The notes: generated by a model from the sequence alone, not told the origin. 64,000 nucleotides of DNA from Janthinobacterium sp. FW305-129 (GCF_020858115.1 NZ_JACYMM010000015.1:1-64000), one strand, 5' to 3'; counted from the first letter of the stretch, positions 7,970 to 17,154 are shown. Numbers and translations: made by a program.

Positions 7970-9573
7970 CGCGCCGTCTCCTGCCATTCCAGCGTTTCCC
8001 ACGACGTGCCGCTGGCTGGCTGCCGCTTGAGCACCATGCGCAGCGGCGGATATTTTTTCAAGGCGTTCAGGCGCGGCACCAGGTGTTCGTTGGCGGCCGC
8101 GCGCAAGACCGGTTCATTATTCGCCGGCAGGGTATCGAAGGCTTCCAGCTGGATCAAGCGGGCCAGCGAGGCCGGTGCGATCAGGCCGATCGTGCGCGCG
8201 CCATCGGGCAGCAAATCGCTGGCGGCCGGCGCCTGCTTGCGGCGCACTGCCAGCACCTGGTCCACCAGCTTGCCGTCGGCGGAAAAGACAACCGTATTGC
8301 CGGCCACGGCCAGCGCCGGCGTGGATTGGCCCAGCGCCGTGGCGACGCTGCGCTCCCAGCGAATGGCGCCATCCTTGCCGGTGGTCTTGCGCACGGGACC
8401 CTTGCCGCCGATGGCTGCCGCGAACAGGCTGCCATAGACAGCGTCGTCGCCGGCCTGCGCACTGCGGGTGGCCACGAACACGGGCGTATGCAGGCGCGAA
8501 TTGCCATACCAGCAGGCGGCGGCGGGACCTTGCAAGTGCCCGGCCAGCGGCGCCACCGGCTCGGACGTCTTGTCGCCCAGGCGCTTGAGCACGGGCTGCA
8601 GCGCGGCCCAGTCCACCGGCACGCTGAAGCAGGCGCTGGGGTTATGCGGCAGCACGGGCCACAGGGCGCTGCTGTCATAAGCACCGTTTTTCAGTTTATC
8701 GGCATTGAGCAGCACCTTCGATTGCCAGGCGCCCTGTTGAAAATCGAAGCGCAGCGCTTCGAGCGCGCCAAAGAAGGGCTGGTAGCCGAACGACAGGAAG
8801 TCGGCCTTGACGGCGATGCTGTGGCCCTCGGGCGCGGCTGGATCGAGATGGAATTGCGCATGAAAGACGTTTTGTTTCACCGGCTCCGGCGCCAGCAGGC
8901 TGGCCACGGTCTTTTCGGCCGTGCCATCGCCATGCTTGCCATCGCTGCCGCCATACAGCATGCCGGGATGGGACAGGATGACCAGACGCTGGCCGTGCGC
9001 GGCAAACAGCAAGGTGCGCTGGTAGGCATAGTTCAGCGCATACACGGGCACCTGGCCGCCATCGACGCGCAAGCTGCCGGCCACGCGCATCTGCGTATCC
9101 TTCAAGGCGATCTTGCCCGCCTCTTCCAGCAGGCGCGTCAGCTGGCTGCGCGAGACGGCAATGGCGAAATGCTTGAGCGAGCCGTCGGCATCGCGCCACA
9201 AGGCCACTTCCGCCGGCTGGTCCAGCACCATGCGCAACAGCTGGTCGCCCCAGCCCAATTCATGCTCGTAGGCGATGCGGCGCAGGCTGCCCTTGAGCCC
9301 CAGCCGGTCTTCGCTTTGCTCGTAATAGAACAGGAAATCCTCGCGCAGCACGTCGCGCGCGAGCGGCACCGTCAACAGGTCGCGCGGCAGGGCCGACAGG
9401 CTTTTCGTGCGGACCAGCGCGTCGGGCCGCGATAAATCCAGCTTCAGGCCATTGACCGGCCCCAGCATGCCCCAGCCGAAGACCCGGTAGCCGACCAGCG
9501 CGGCCGCCACCACGGCCACCCCGGCCAGCGCCCCGACCAGGATTTTTTTATTGAGTACTTTTTTCGCCAGCAC
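7966..9573 (-). CDS. yfaA: YfaA-like DUF2138 membrane-anchored protein
   Basis: A 535-residue protein beginning with a basic stretch and one N-terminal transmembrane helix (residues 11-30, KKILVGALAGVAVVAAALVGYRVFG), with the rest probably periplasmic. It contains the DUF2138-like segment DALVRTKSLSALPRDLLTVPLARDVLREDFLFYYEQSEDRLG (residues about 50-91). It is the promoter-proximal gene of the yfa operon. The start codon is GTG, preceded by an AAAGGGA Shine-Dalgarno sequence about 7 bases away. The function is unknown in the family. All four junctions downstream are 4-base overlaps, so the five products are probably made in a fixed ratio. Confidence 0.83.
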   Translation of the reverse strand: MLAKKVLNKKILVGALAGVAVVAAALVGYRVFGWGMLGPVNGLKLDLSRPDALVRTKSLSALPRDLLTVPLARDVLREDFLFYYEQSEDRLGLKGSLRRIAYEHELGWGDQLLRMVLDQPAEVALWRDADGSLKHFAIAVSRSQLTRLLEEAGKIALKDTQMRVAGSLRVDGGQVPVYALNYAYQRTLLFAAHGQRLVILSHPGMLYGGSDGKHGDGTAEKTVASLLAPEPVKQNVFHAQFHLDPAAPEGHSIAVKADFLSFGYQPFFGALEALRFDFQQGAWQSKVLLNADKLKNGAYDSSALWPVLPHNPSACFSVPVDWAALQPVLKRLGDKTSEPVAPLAGHLQGPAAACWYGNSRLHTPVFVATRSAQAGDDAVYGSLFAAAIGGKGPVRKTTGKDGAIRWERSVATALGQSTPALAVAGNTVVFSADGKLVDQVLAVRRKQAPAASDLLPDGARTIGLIAPASLARLIQLEAFDTLPANNEPVLRAAANEHLVPRLNALKKYPPLRMVLKRQPASGTSWETLEWQETAR

Positions 9574-9707
9574 CTTGTATCCCTTTACCCTGCCGTAGCA
9601 TTGACAAGTTAGTAATTATTGACAAATGGTAACATGGCATTTGTGGCCGCAGCGCACAGCTGACGCGACAGCGTAAAATAGCGGTTTCGCCGATTCAAAC
9701 GCCTCCC

Positions 9708-11216
9708 ATGACCATCCTGCTCTCCACCCTGAACGCCCGCTATACCCACGCCTCGCTGGGATTGCGCTATCTGCTGGCCAATATGGGCCCGCTGCAGGCG
9801 CAGACGCGGCTGCAGGAATTCGTCATCGGCACGAAAACCACGGAACTGGTCGAGCGCATCCTCGTCAACAAGCCCCGCATCATCGGTTTTGGCGTATACA
9901 TATGGAACGTCGAGGAAACGACGAAACTGGTGGCCATGCTCAAGCGCGTGGCGCCCGAAGTCATCATCGTGCTGGGCGGGCCGGAAGTGTCGCACGAGGC
10001 GGGCGAGCAGGAAATCGTCAAACTGGCCGACTACCTGATCACGGGCTGGGGCGACGTCACCTTCCCCAAGCTGTGCGGCGAGATCCTCCACGGCCCGAAA
10101 CCGCTGATGAAGATCCATGCGGGCGTGCAAGCGCCGCTGGCGGAACTGCAGCTGCCCTACTCCTTGTATACAGACGACGATATCCGCCACCGCACGATTT
10201 ACGTGGAAGCGTCGCGCGGCTGCCCGTTCAAGTGCGAATTCTGCCTGTCGGCGCTGGACAAGACGGCCTGGCCCTTCGCCCTGGAGAACTTCCTGGCCGA
10301 GATGGAGTCGCTGCATGCGCGCGGCGCCCGCCTGTTCAAGTTCGTCGACCGCACCTTCAACCTGAACATCAAGACCAGCTTGAAGATCATGCAGTTCTTT
10401 TTAGACAAGATCGAGGCGAATCCGGACGATCCCATCTACGCCCACTTCGAGCTGGTGCCCGATCACTTGCCCGACGCCTTGAAAGAAGGCATCAGCAAGT
10501 TCCCGCCCGGCGCGCTGCAGTTCGAGATCGGCATCCAGAGTTTCAATCCGGACGTGCAATCGCTGGTCAGCCGCAAGCAGGATAATCAAAAGGCGGCCGA
10601 TAACATCCGCTGGCTTTGCGAAGAATCAAACGCCCACTTGCACGTGGACTTGATCGCCGGCTTGCCGGGCGAGGATGAAGCGAGCTTTGCGGCCGGATTC
10701 AACAAGCTGGTGGCCCTGAAACCGCATGAAATCCAGTTCGGCATCTTGAAGCGGCTGCGCGGCACGCCCATCATCCGCCATACGGAAAACTATGGCATGG
10801 TGTTCGACCCGCACCCGCCCTACACCATCCTGGCGAATAAACAGCTCGATTTCATGAGCATGCAGCGCCTCGTGCGCTTCGCCCGCTACTGGGACCTGGT
10901 GGCCAACTCGGGCCGCTTTGCCAATACCGTGCAATGGATGCTCGGCGATGCGCCGTTTGAAAACTTCATGGACTTTTCGAACTGGCTGTACGCCCACACG
11001 GACGCCACCCACCGCATCGCCATGGAACGCCTGGCCAAGCTGGTGGCGCAATGGCTGCAGACGCGCGGCATGAGCGCGGCCGAGGCCAACGCCCTCGTGG
11101 CCAGCGACTATGCGGGCGGCGCGCAGGCGGCCGCGCACGCCAAACCCGCCGAAACAAGCAAGGTGCGTCCGGACGTCGCCCTGCCGCAGCGGCAGGCGCG
11201 CCACCTGGCGTCCTGA
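9708..11216 (+). CDS. B12-binding-domain radical SAM enzyme (DUF4080 type)
   Basis: A 502-residue protein. The N-terminal 140 residues form a cobalamin-binding-like Rossmann domain (NARYTHASLGLRYL, ... IIGFGVYIWN, VLGGPEVSHE, YLITGWGD). A radical SAM core follows with the cluster motif Cys172-x3-Cys176-x2-Cys179 (RGCPFKCEFC), plus FKFVDRTFN and the glycine-rich ALQFEIGIQSF. The C-terminal region is DUF4080-like. Such enzymes catalyse SAM-dependent radical chemistry on unidentified substrates. It is transcribed away from the yfa operon across a 134-bp gap. No convincing Shine-Dalgarno is seen before the ATG, so translation may start from a short or unstructured leader. Confidence 0.9.
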   Translation: MTILLSTLNARYTHASLGLRYLLANMGPLQAQTRLQEFVIGTKTTELVERILVNKPRIIGFGVYIWNVEETTKLVAMLKRVAPEVIIVLGGPEVSHEAGEQEIVKLADYLITGWGDVTFPKLCGEILHGPKPLMKIHAGVQAPLAELQLPYSLYTDDDIRHRTIYVEASRGCPFKCEFCLSALDKTAWPFALENFLAEMESLHARGARLFKFVDRTFNLNIKTSLKIMQFFLDKIEANPDDPIYAHFELVPDHLPDALKEGISKFPPGALQFEIGIQSFNPDVQSLVSRKQDNQKAADNIRWLCEESNAHLHVDLIAGLPGEDEASFAAGFNKLVALKPHEIQFGILKRLRGTPIIRHTENYGMVFDPHPPYTILANKQLDFMSMQRLVRFARYWDLVANSGRFANTVQWMLGDAPFENFMDFSNWLYAHTDATHRIAMERLAKLVAQWLQTRGMSAAEANALVASDYAGGAQAAAHAKPAETSKVRPDVALPQRQARHLAS

Positions 11217-11273
11217 GGGGCCGGCGATTGAACAGCGGTGGCGGTCTGCGCCATTCTCCCTTAAACTGGCGCG

Positions 11274-12407
11274 ATGCCGACTGTACAATCGCCGAAACTG
11301 ACCCTCTCCCAGACCAGCTCCCAACAGGGAGCCGTCGTCACTGCCAGCGGCACCTGGCAGGTGCACGCGCTGGCGCATGACAATGCCATCAAGGCCATCG
11401 AGGCCCAGCTCAAGCCCTTGCAGGGCGATACCAAGGTGCAATGGGACTTGTCGGCCATCGACAGCATGGACCATATCGGCGCCCAGCTGTTCTGGAATGC
11501 CTGGGGCAAGCAGCGCCCCGCGCAACTGACCCTGGCGCCATCGCTGGAAGAGTTTTTCCGGCGCATCGAAGAGACGGGACCGCTGCAAACGCCGCCCTCG
11601 CGCGCCAACCGCCTCACGCCCGTGATGAAGCTGGGCATGGCCATTTTGCTGTTTTTCGAACATTTGAAGGGCTTTATCGCCCTCGTCGGCCAGGTGACGC
11701 AGGATATCGGCCGCTTCGCGCGCCATCCCATGCGCGGGCCGTGGCGTGAAATTTCCGCCAATATCTTCCATGCGGGCTTCCAGGCGCTGGGCATCACGGC
11801 CCTGGTCGGCTTTCTGATCGGCGTCGTGCTGTCTTATCTTTCCGCGCAGCAACTGCGCGCCTTTGGCGGCGACATTTACCTGGTCAACCTGCTGGGCATG
11901 AGCGTCATCCGCGAACTGGGGCCGCTGTTGGCGGCCATCCTCGTGGCCGGGCGCTCCGGTTCGTCCATCACGGCCCAGCTGGGCGTCATGCGCGTCACGG
12001 AAGAGCTCGACGCCATGCTGGTGATGGGCATTTCGCACGGTTTTCGCCTGATCATGCCGAAAGTGCTGGCCCTGGCCATTTCCATGCCCCTGCTCGTCAT
12101 CTGGACGGATACGGCCGCGCTGATCGGCGGCATGGTGGCGGCCAAGGTGGAATTGAACTTGTCGGCGCGCTACTTCATCCAGAAACTGCCCGATGCCGTA
12201 CCGCTGGCCAACTACATGATCGGCCTGGGCAAGGGCGTGATTTTCGGCATGCTGATCGCCCTCGTCTCCTGCCACTTCGGCCTGCGCATCAAGGCGAATA
12301 CGGAAAGCCTGGGGCGCGGCACCACCACCGCCGTCGTCACGGCCATCACCGTGGTGATCCTGGCCGACGCCGTGTTCGCCATCGTCTTCAATGGAGTGGG
12401 CTACTGA
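11274..12407 (+). CDS. MlaE-family ABC transporter permease with N-terminal STAS domain
   Basis: A 377-residue protein. Residues 1-105 look like a STAS domain (WDLSAIDSMDHIGAQLFWNAWG). The rest is an MlaE permease with about five to six hydrophobic segments and the family signature GMSVIRELGPLLAAILVAGRSGSSITAQLGVMRVTEELDAM. It forms the membrane channel of an Mce-type lipid transporter in the inner membrane. It is the first gene of an operon with the ATPase, MlaD-like protein and lipoprotein. Its stop overlaps the next start by one base (TGATG). The usual mlaC and a separate mlaB are absent, so this is not the canonical Mla locus. Confidence 0.92.
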   Translation: MPTVQSPKLTLSQTSSQQGAVVTASGTWQVHALAHDNAIKAIEAQLKPLQGDTKVQWDLSAIDSMDHIGAQLFWNAWGKQRPAQLTLAPSLEEFFRRIEETGPLQTPPSRANRLTPVMKLGMAILLFFEHLKGFIALVGQVTQDIGRFARHPMRGPWREISANIFHAGFQALGITALVGFLIGVVLSYLSAQQLRAFGGDIYLVNLLGMSVIRELGPLLAAILVAGRSGSSITAQLGVMRVTEELDAMLVMGISHGFRLIMPKVLALAISMPLLVIWTDTAALIGGMVAAKVELNLSARYFIQKLPDAVPLANYMIGLGKGVIFGMLIALVSCHFGLRIKANTESLGRGTTTAVVTAITVVILADAVFAIVFNGVGY

Positions 12408-13303
12408 TGGCGAACGACACCGATATCGCTTGCGGCACCGGCAAGGAAGGCCAGTTCAACCTGCACGGCAGCGCGCCCGTGGTAGACATCACCAATCTGT
12501 GGACCAAGTTCGGCCGCACCGTCGTGCACCAGGACTTGAACCTGGAAATCGAGCGGGGCGAAATCCTTTCCATCGTGGGCGGCTCCGGCACGGGCAAGAC
12601 GGTGCTGCTGCGCCAGATGCTGGGTCTGGAACATCCGGCGCGCGGCTGCGTCAAAGTCTTTGGCGAGGATATCAACAAGGCAAGTTCCGACCAGCTGCAA
12701 CAGTTGCGCAACCACTGGGGCATGCTGTTCCAGCAAGGTGCCCTGTATTCGGCCCTGACCGTGTTCGACAACGTGGCCCAGCCCATGCGCGAATTGCGCG
12801 TGCTGCCCGAGGCGCTGGTGCACGACGCGGTATTATTAAAGATGAACATGGTGGGCCTGGGTCCGGAACATGCGCTGAAAATGCCGTCGGACTTGTCTGG
12901 CGGCATGATCAAGCGCGTGGCGCTGGCGCGCGCCCTGGCGCTGGAACCGAAGCTGCTGTTCCTCGACGAACCGACGGCGGGCCTGGATCCGGACCTGTCG
13001 GAAAGTTTTGTCTCGCTGATCCAGTCGCTGCACCGCGAGCTGGGCTTGACGGTCGTCATGGTCACGCATGACCTCGACACCTTGTTCGCCCTGTCCACGC
13101 GCATCGCCGTGCTGGCGGAAAAGCACGTGATCGCCATCGGCCCCACGCGCGAGGTGATCGAAGTGGACCACCCGTTCATCAAGCAATTTTTCCTTGGCGA
13201 CCGCGGCAAGCGCGCACTGGCCGTCCTCGATGAAAAACAGGCGGCAGCCAAGGCCGCACAGCCAGGCGACGACGCCGGCACTGACAAGAAAGCGGAAAAG
13301 TAA
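12407..13303 (+). CDS. ABC transporter ATP-binding protein of Mce/MlaF type
   Basis: A 298-residue ABC ATPase. Walker A is GGSGTGKT (near residue 60), the ABC signature is LSGGM, Walker B is LLFLDEPTAGLDPDLSE, and the switch histidine is in VTHDLDT. It powers the MlaE-like permease encoded just upstream. The residue after the signature (LSGGMIKRVALARA) follows the MlaF pattern. The C-terminal tail is Ala/Lys rich and of no recognised function. Its TAA overlaps the following ATG (TAATG). Confidence 0.94.
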   Translation: MANDTDIACGTGKEGQFNLHGSAPVVDITNLWTKFGRTVVHQDLNLEIERGEILSIVGGSGTGKTVLLRQMLGLEHPARGCVKVFGEDINKASSDQLQQLRNHWGMLFQQGALYSALTVFDNVAQPMRELRVLPEALVHDAVLLKMNMVGLGPEHALKMPSDLSGGMIKRVALARALALEPKLLFLDEPTAGLDPDLSESFVSLIQSLHRELGLTVVMVTHDLDTLFALSTRIAVLAEKHVIAIGPTREVIEVDHPFIKQFFLGDRGKRALAVLDEKQAAAKAAQPGDDAGTDKKAEK

Positions 13304-14262
13304 TGGAAAACAGATCACATGCCCTGATGACGGGATTTTTTACACTCACCCTGCTGGTGGCCGCCATTCTGTTCGGCGTCTGGTTCAACCGCGACCGCGT
13401 GGAGCGGGTGCCCTACCTGCTCGCCACCACCCTGTCCGTGCCGGGCCTGAACCCGCAGGCGACCGTGCGCTACCGGGGCCTGGAAGTGGGCAAGGTCGAC
13501 GCCATCGATTTCGATACGCAAAAGGCGGGGCAAATCCTCGTGCACATCAGCGTGGCGCCCGACACCCCCGTCACCAACACCACCTTTGCCACCCTGGGCT
13601 ACCAGGGCGTGACGGGCATCGCCTACATCCAGCTCGACGATGAACACGTGGGTTCGAAATTGCTGGGCACCAGCAAGGACAAGCCGTCGCTGATCCCCCT
13701 GCGCGCGGGCTTGCTGGACCAGCTGGAAAAACGCGGCAAGCGCATCCTCGACCAGGCCGAGCAGATCACCAACAAGGTGAATAATCTGCTCAGCCCGGAA
13801 AACCAGGCCGCCATGCTGGGCGCCTTCAATGAAGTGGGCAAGGCGGCCAAGGCCTTCGGCGCCATCCCGCAGCAGCTGGAACCGACCCTGACGCAATTGC
13901 CGCAGCTGACGGAACAAACGCGGCAAACCTTGACGGCCGTCAGTACGGCCAGCAAGAACGTGTCGGACTTGACGGCTACGTGGAAAAAACTCGGCAACGA
14001 CATCCAGGCGCCCGGTGGCGTGCTCGAGAAGGTCAATGCCACGGTCGACCGGGTCGGCCATTCCGTGGAAACGGTGGCGAATGGCGTGTCGCTGGAAGTC
14101 TTGCCGCAGGTAATCGAGCTGAGCGGCGAGGCGCGTTCCTCGATGCGCGCCCTGAAAACCACCATGAGCACGCTCAATGAACAGCCGCAGAGCATCCTGT
14201 TCGGCGCCCCAGACATCCCGCCCGGCCCGGGCGAGCCCGGTTTTTCGGCGCCCGGCAAATAA
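13303..14262 (+). CDS. MlaD-family (MCE domain) substrate-binding protein
   Basis: A 319-residue protein with one N-terminal transmembrane helix (residues 10-30, MTGFFTLTLLVAAILFGVWF). A single MCE domain follows (VPGLNPQATVRYRGLEVGKVDAIDFD, ... VTNTTFATLGYQGVTGIAYIQL). The C-terminal half is a predicted helical coiled region (TEQTRQTLTAVSTASKNVSDL) ending in a Pro/Gly-rich tail. MCE proteins form hexameric rings that carry lipids between the membranes. The single MCE domain with a long helical tail resembles MlaD/LetB-related periplasmic bridges. Confidence 0.92.
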   Translation: MENRSHALMTGFFTLTLLVAAILFGVWFNRDRVERVPYLLATTLSVPGLNPQATVRYRGLEVGKVDAIDFDTQKAGQILVHISVAPDTPVTNTTFATLGYQGVTGIAYIQLDDEHVGSKLLGTSKDKPSLIPLRAGLLDQLEKRGKRILDQAEQITNKVNNLLSPENQAAMLGAFNEVGKAAKAFGAIPQQLEPTLTQLPQLTEQTRQTLTAVSTASKNVSDLTATWKKLGNDIQAPGGVLEKVNATVDRVGHSVETVANGVSLEVLPQVIELSGEARSSMRALKTTMSTLNEQPQSILFGAPDIPPGPGEPGFSAPGK

Positions 14263-14274
14263 GGAGAACACCGC

Positions 14275-14889
14275 ATGCACATCCCCCGCCATCTCACCGC
14301 ACTCATCGTCGCCGGCGCTTTCCTGCTGGGCGGCTGCGCCACGCGCGGCCCCGTCCCTACGTTCTATGATTTCGGCCCGGCCGCGCCACTGGCGGCAGCA
14401 CCGGCGGCCGCGCCAGCCGTGCCCGTGCTGGTCATCGCCGACGCCAACGGCCCTTCGTGGCTGGACAGCCAGCGCATGTACTATCGTTTGCTGTACGCCG
14501 ATGCGCAGCAATCGCGGCCGTACGCCTACAACCGCTGGAACACGCCGCCGCTGCAACTGTTGAGCCAGCGCCTGAAGACGCGCGTGGCGCAGAGCGGCGT
14601 GAAAGTGCTGTCGACCACGGACGCGGCCGCCGGCATGCCGCTGCTGCGCATCGACGTCGATGATTTTTCGCAAGCGTTTGACACGCAGACGCACAGCAGC
14701 GGCCATGTGTCGCTGCGCGCCTCGCTGTTCCGCGGCCACCGCCTGATCGACCAGAAAACCTTCAGCCGCAGCGGTCCGGCCGGCAGCGCCGATGCGCAAG
14801 GGGGCGCGCAGGCGCTGGCGGCGGCATCGGATGCCATCGCCGCCGACCTGCTCACCTGGCTGGGCACGCTGAATATCCCGAAAGAATGA
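14275..14889 (+). CDS. ABC-type transport auxiliary lipoprotein (PqiC-like)
   Basis: A 204-residue lipoprotein with signal peptide and lipobox LLGGC, with the acylated Cys at residue 22. The mature part follows the ABC_trans_aux/PqiC pattern: PTFYDFGP near the N-terminus, VLVIADANGPSWLDSQRMYYRLLYADAQQSRPYAYNRW, then LRIDVDDFSQAFD. It is probably the outer-membrane partner that receives the MCE-bridge cargo. An AAGGAGA Shine-Dalgarno lies just upstream. Its stop overlaps the next ATG (ATGA). Confidence 0.88.
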   Translation: MHIPRHLTALIVAGAFLLGGCATRGPVPTFYDFGPAAPLAAAPAAAPAVPVLVIADANGPSWLDSQRMYYRLLYADAQQSRPYAYNRWNTPPLQLLSQRLKTRVAQSGVKVLSTTDAAAGMPLLRIDVDDFSQAFDTQTHSSGHVSLRASLFRGHRLIDQKTFSRSGPAGSADAQGGAQALAAASDAIAADLLTWLGTLNIPKE

Positions 14890-16073
14890 CCGAGCCCGCA
14901 CCTTCCGCCAGCCCGGCGGCGCCGCTGCCGCCCGTCCGTTCCTCGCCCGTGTCGCGCGCGACCCTGCTCGCCTACGTCTTCCTGATCGTGTACGCGAGCT
15001 GGTTTCCGTTCACGGGCTGGCACAGCAATGGCCTGTCGCCGCTGACTTTCCTGGAAAACACGCGCATGCCCCGTTACTGGACGGGCTTCGATGTCGGCGT
15101 GAATATCGTCGGCTACATCCCGCTCGGTGCGCTGATCGTGTATTCGCTGTTTCCAAGGATTACTGGTTTCTTTGCCGTCATCGTCGCCAGCCTGTGCGGC
15201 ATGTTGATTTCCGGCAGCATGGAAGCCGTGCAAACCTATTTGCCCAGCCGCGTATCGTCGAACCTGGACTTTTATACGAATGCGGCCGGCTGCTTTATCG
15301 GTTCCATCATCGGCGCCTTGACGGCGCGCAAGCTGCTCGACCATAGCCATTTGTACCGCTTGCGCCAGCGCTGGTTTGCCCAGCATGCCAGCCAGGGGCT
15401 GGTGCTGGTGGCCCTGTGGCCGCTGGCGCAGATCTATCCGCAAGGCTACCTGTTCGGCCTGGGCCAGTTGCTGCCCATCCTGTCGGACTGGCTGTCGCGC
15501 CTGGCGGGCATGGAGATCGACCTGGCCGCGTATCTGCGTCCCGACGTGATCTTAACTGTTGAGCAATATTGGCTTTCGGAAACCATCATCACGGCTTGCG
15601 GCATGACGGGCGCCGTGCTGACCTTGCTGTGCCTGCTGCGCCGCGCCGCGCCGCGCGCCATCCTGATGCTGACCCTGATCGCCGCCGCCCTGATCGTGCG
15701 CTCGATGGCCAGCGCGCTGCTGTTTTCGCCGGAAAACGCCTTCGTCTGGATCACGCCGGGCGCCCAGGGCGGCTTCTTGATCGGCCTGATCATGCTGGGC
15801 GGCCTGGCCTTCGCGCCGCACGTGGCGCAGCGCCGCATCGCGGCCGCCACCTTGCTGCTGAGCCTGGTGATGGTGAATACGACGCCGATCAACCCGTATT
15901 TCATGTCAACTTTGCAAGGTTGGGTACAAGGCAAGTTCCTCAATTTTAATGGCGCGGCGCAATTCTTGGCCTTGCTGTGGCCCTTCATGGCCCTGTGGTT
16001 CCTGTGCCTGCCCTCGCACCGCCTGAACCGGCAGGACGATGTGCAGCGCCAGCGTCGCGAAGACCACCCATAA
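14886..16073 (+). CDS. VanZ-family membrane protein
   Basis: A 395-residue polytopic membrane protein. The N-terminal 170 residues have the VanZ pattern: LIVYASWFPFTGW, ... NIVGYIPLGALIVYSL, and SMEAVQTYLPSRVSSNLDFYTNAAGCFIGSIIGAL. The remainder adds about six more hydrophobic segments. It is translationally coupled to the transporter lipoprotein (ATGA overlap), so a role at the envelope together with the Mce-type transporter is plausible. VanZ proteins are known for reduced teicoplanin binding, but the molecular activity is unclear. Confidence 0.85.
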   Translation: MTEPAPSASPAAPLPPVRSSPVSRATLLAYVFLIVYASWFPFTGWHSNGLSPLTFLENTRMPRYWTGFDVGVNIVGYIPLGALIVYSLFPRITGFFAVIVASLCGMLISGSMEAVQTYLPSRVSSNLDFYTNAAGCFIGSIIGALTARKLLDHSHLYRLRQRWFAQHASQGLVLVALWPLAQIYPQGYLFGLGQLLPILSDWLSRLAGMEIDLAAYLRPDVILTVEQYWLSETIITACGMTGAVLTLLCLLRRAAPRAILMLTLIAAALIVRSMASALLFSPENAFVWITPGAQGGFLIGLIMLGGLAFAPHVAQRRIAAATLLLSLVMVNTTPINPYFMSTLQGWVQGKFLNFNGAAQFLALLWPFMALWFLCLPSHRLNRQDDVQRQRREDHP

Positions 16074-16113
16074 GCGCTATCATGGCGCATTGATGAATCA
16101 GCAGGAGATCAGT

Positions 16114-16431
16114 ATGAGCGACGCACCGTATTTTGAACGCCACGTTTTTTTCTGCATGAATAAACGTGAAGACGGCCGCAACAGTTGCGGCGACCATGGC
16201 GCGGAAGCGGCGCAAAAGCATTGCAAGCGCCGCATCAAGGAACTCGACATGAATGGCGCGGGCAAGATCCGCATCAACCAGGCCGGCTGCATGGACCGCT
16301 GCGAGGAAGGCCCGCTGCTGGTGATCTACCCGGAAGCGACCTGGTACACCTATGTCGACACCAGCGATATCGATGAAATCATCGATACCCACCTGGTCGG
16401 TGGAAAAATCGTCGAGCGCCTGAAGATTTAA
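16114..16431 (+). CDS. Thioredoxin-like [2Fe-2S] ferredoxin
   Basis: A 105-residue soluble protein with Cys14, Cys25, Cys59 and Cys63 (FFCMNKREDGRNSC and QAGCMDRCEEGP). This is the cysteine layout of thioredoxin-like [2Fe-2S] ferredoxins of the NuoE/FeFd family. It is an electron carrier of unknown partner. I start at the ATG 6 bases after AGGAG (16103-16107), although in-frame ATGs at 16039 and 16093 exist upstream. It sits before an alpha/beta hydrolase with 26 bases between them. Confidence 0.87.
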   Translation: MSDAPYFERHVFFCMNKREDGRNSCGDHGAEAAQKHCKRRIKELDMNGAGKIRINQAGCMDRCEEGPLLVIYPEATWYTYVDTSDIDEIIDTHLVGGKIVERLKI

Positions 16432-16457
16432 TGCCAATTTAAGAGATAGCCACCAGT

Positions 16458-17120
16458 ATGAGCATCATGAACAGAAACTCGGAAAAATTTACCCTCGCCG
16501 GCCATGCGGGCAGCATGGAAGGCTTGCTCGATTTCCCGGCAGACACTCCGCGCGGCATTGCCCTCGTTGCCCATCCACACCCGCTGTATGGCGGCACGAT
16601 GGATAACAAGGTCACGCAAACCCTGGCGCGCGCGTTTGTCGCCCTCGGTTACGTGGTGGCGCGCATCAACTTCCGCGGCGTTGGCGCTTCCGAAGGCGTG
16701 CACGACCATGGCGTGGGCGAGACGGACGACATGCAGTTGCTGTATGAACACATGGTCGGCCTGTACCCGGGCTTGCCCGTGGCCTTGTCCGGTTTCTCGT
16801 TCGGCACCTTCGTGCAATCGAAACTGCAGGAGCGCCTGGCTGCCGCCGGCACGCCGGCCGAGCGCCTGGCGCTGATCGGCAGCGCGGCCGGCAAGTGGGC
16901 CATGGCCGACATTCCGGCCGATACCATCCTGATCCACGGCGAACTGGACGACACCATTCCCCTGTCCGCCGTCTTCGACTGGGCCCGTCCACAAGACATC
17001 CCCGTGATCGTGATCCCCGGCGCCGACCACTTTTTCCACCGCAAGCTCAACCACATCAAGAACCTCGTGATTGCGCTGTGGCATGGTGACAAACCCGCAA
17101 TAGCAGCAGATGATCATTGA
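16458..17120 (+). CDS. Alpha/beta hydrolase
   Basis: A 220-residue serine hydrolase-like protein. It has the family HPHPLYGGTMDNKV oxyanion segment, FRGVGASEG and the nucleophile elbow GFSFG (Ser115 region). The acid is in HGELDDTIP and the histidine in IPGADHFFHRKL. This resembles the YghX/dienelactone-type or CocE-type small alpha/beta hydrolases common in Betaproteobacteria. The substrate is unknown. It is preceded by a weak AAGAGAT Shine-Dalgarno and is probably cotranscribed with the ferredoxin gene. Confidence 0.87.
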   Translation: MSIMNRNSEKFTLAGHAGSMEGLLDFPADTPRGIALVAHPHPLYGGTMDNKVTQTLARAFVALGYVVARINFRGVGASEGVHDHGVGETDDMQLLYEHMVGLYPGLPVALSGFSFGTFVQSKLQERLAAAGTPAERLALIGSAAGKWAMADIPADTILIHGELDDTIPLSAVFDWARPQDIPVIVIPGADHFFHRKLNHIKNLVIALWHGDKPAIAADDH

Positions 17121-17148
17121 AGTGTGGGCTTACTAGCGCCTCCACGGC

Positions 17149-17154
17149 TATAAT
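17149..17154 (+). promoter_or_regulatory. Probable -10 element for the carboxypeptidase gene
   Basis: A perfect TATAAT lies 79 bases before the carboxypeptidase start. I do not see a good -35 at the right distance (the best hexamer is GGGCTT), so this is a partial promoter call. Confidence 0.4.

Noticed and set aside
9601..9635. Two TTGACA hexamers 18 bp apart in the yfaA-radical SAM gap
   Set aside because: Neither has an acceptable -10 at 16-18 bp on the + strand, and the minus-strand reading is equally poor, so no promoter is called.
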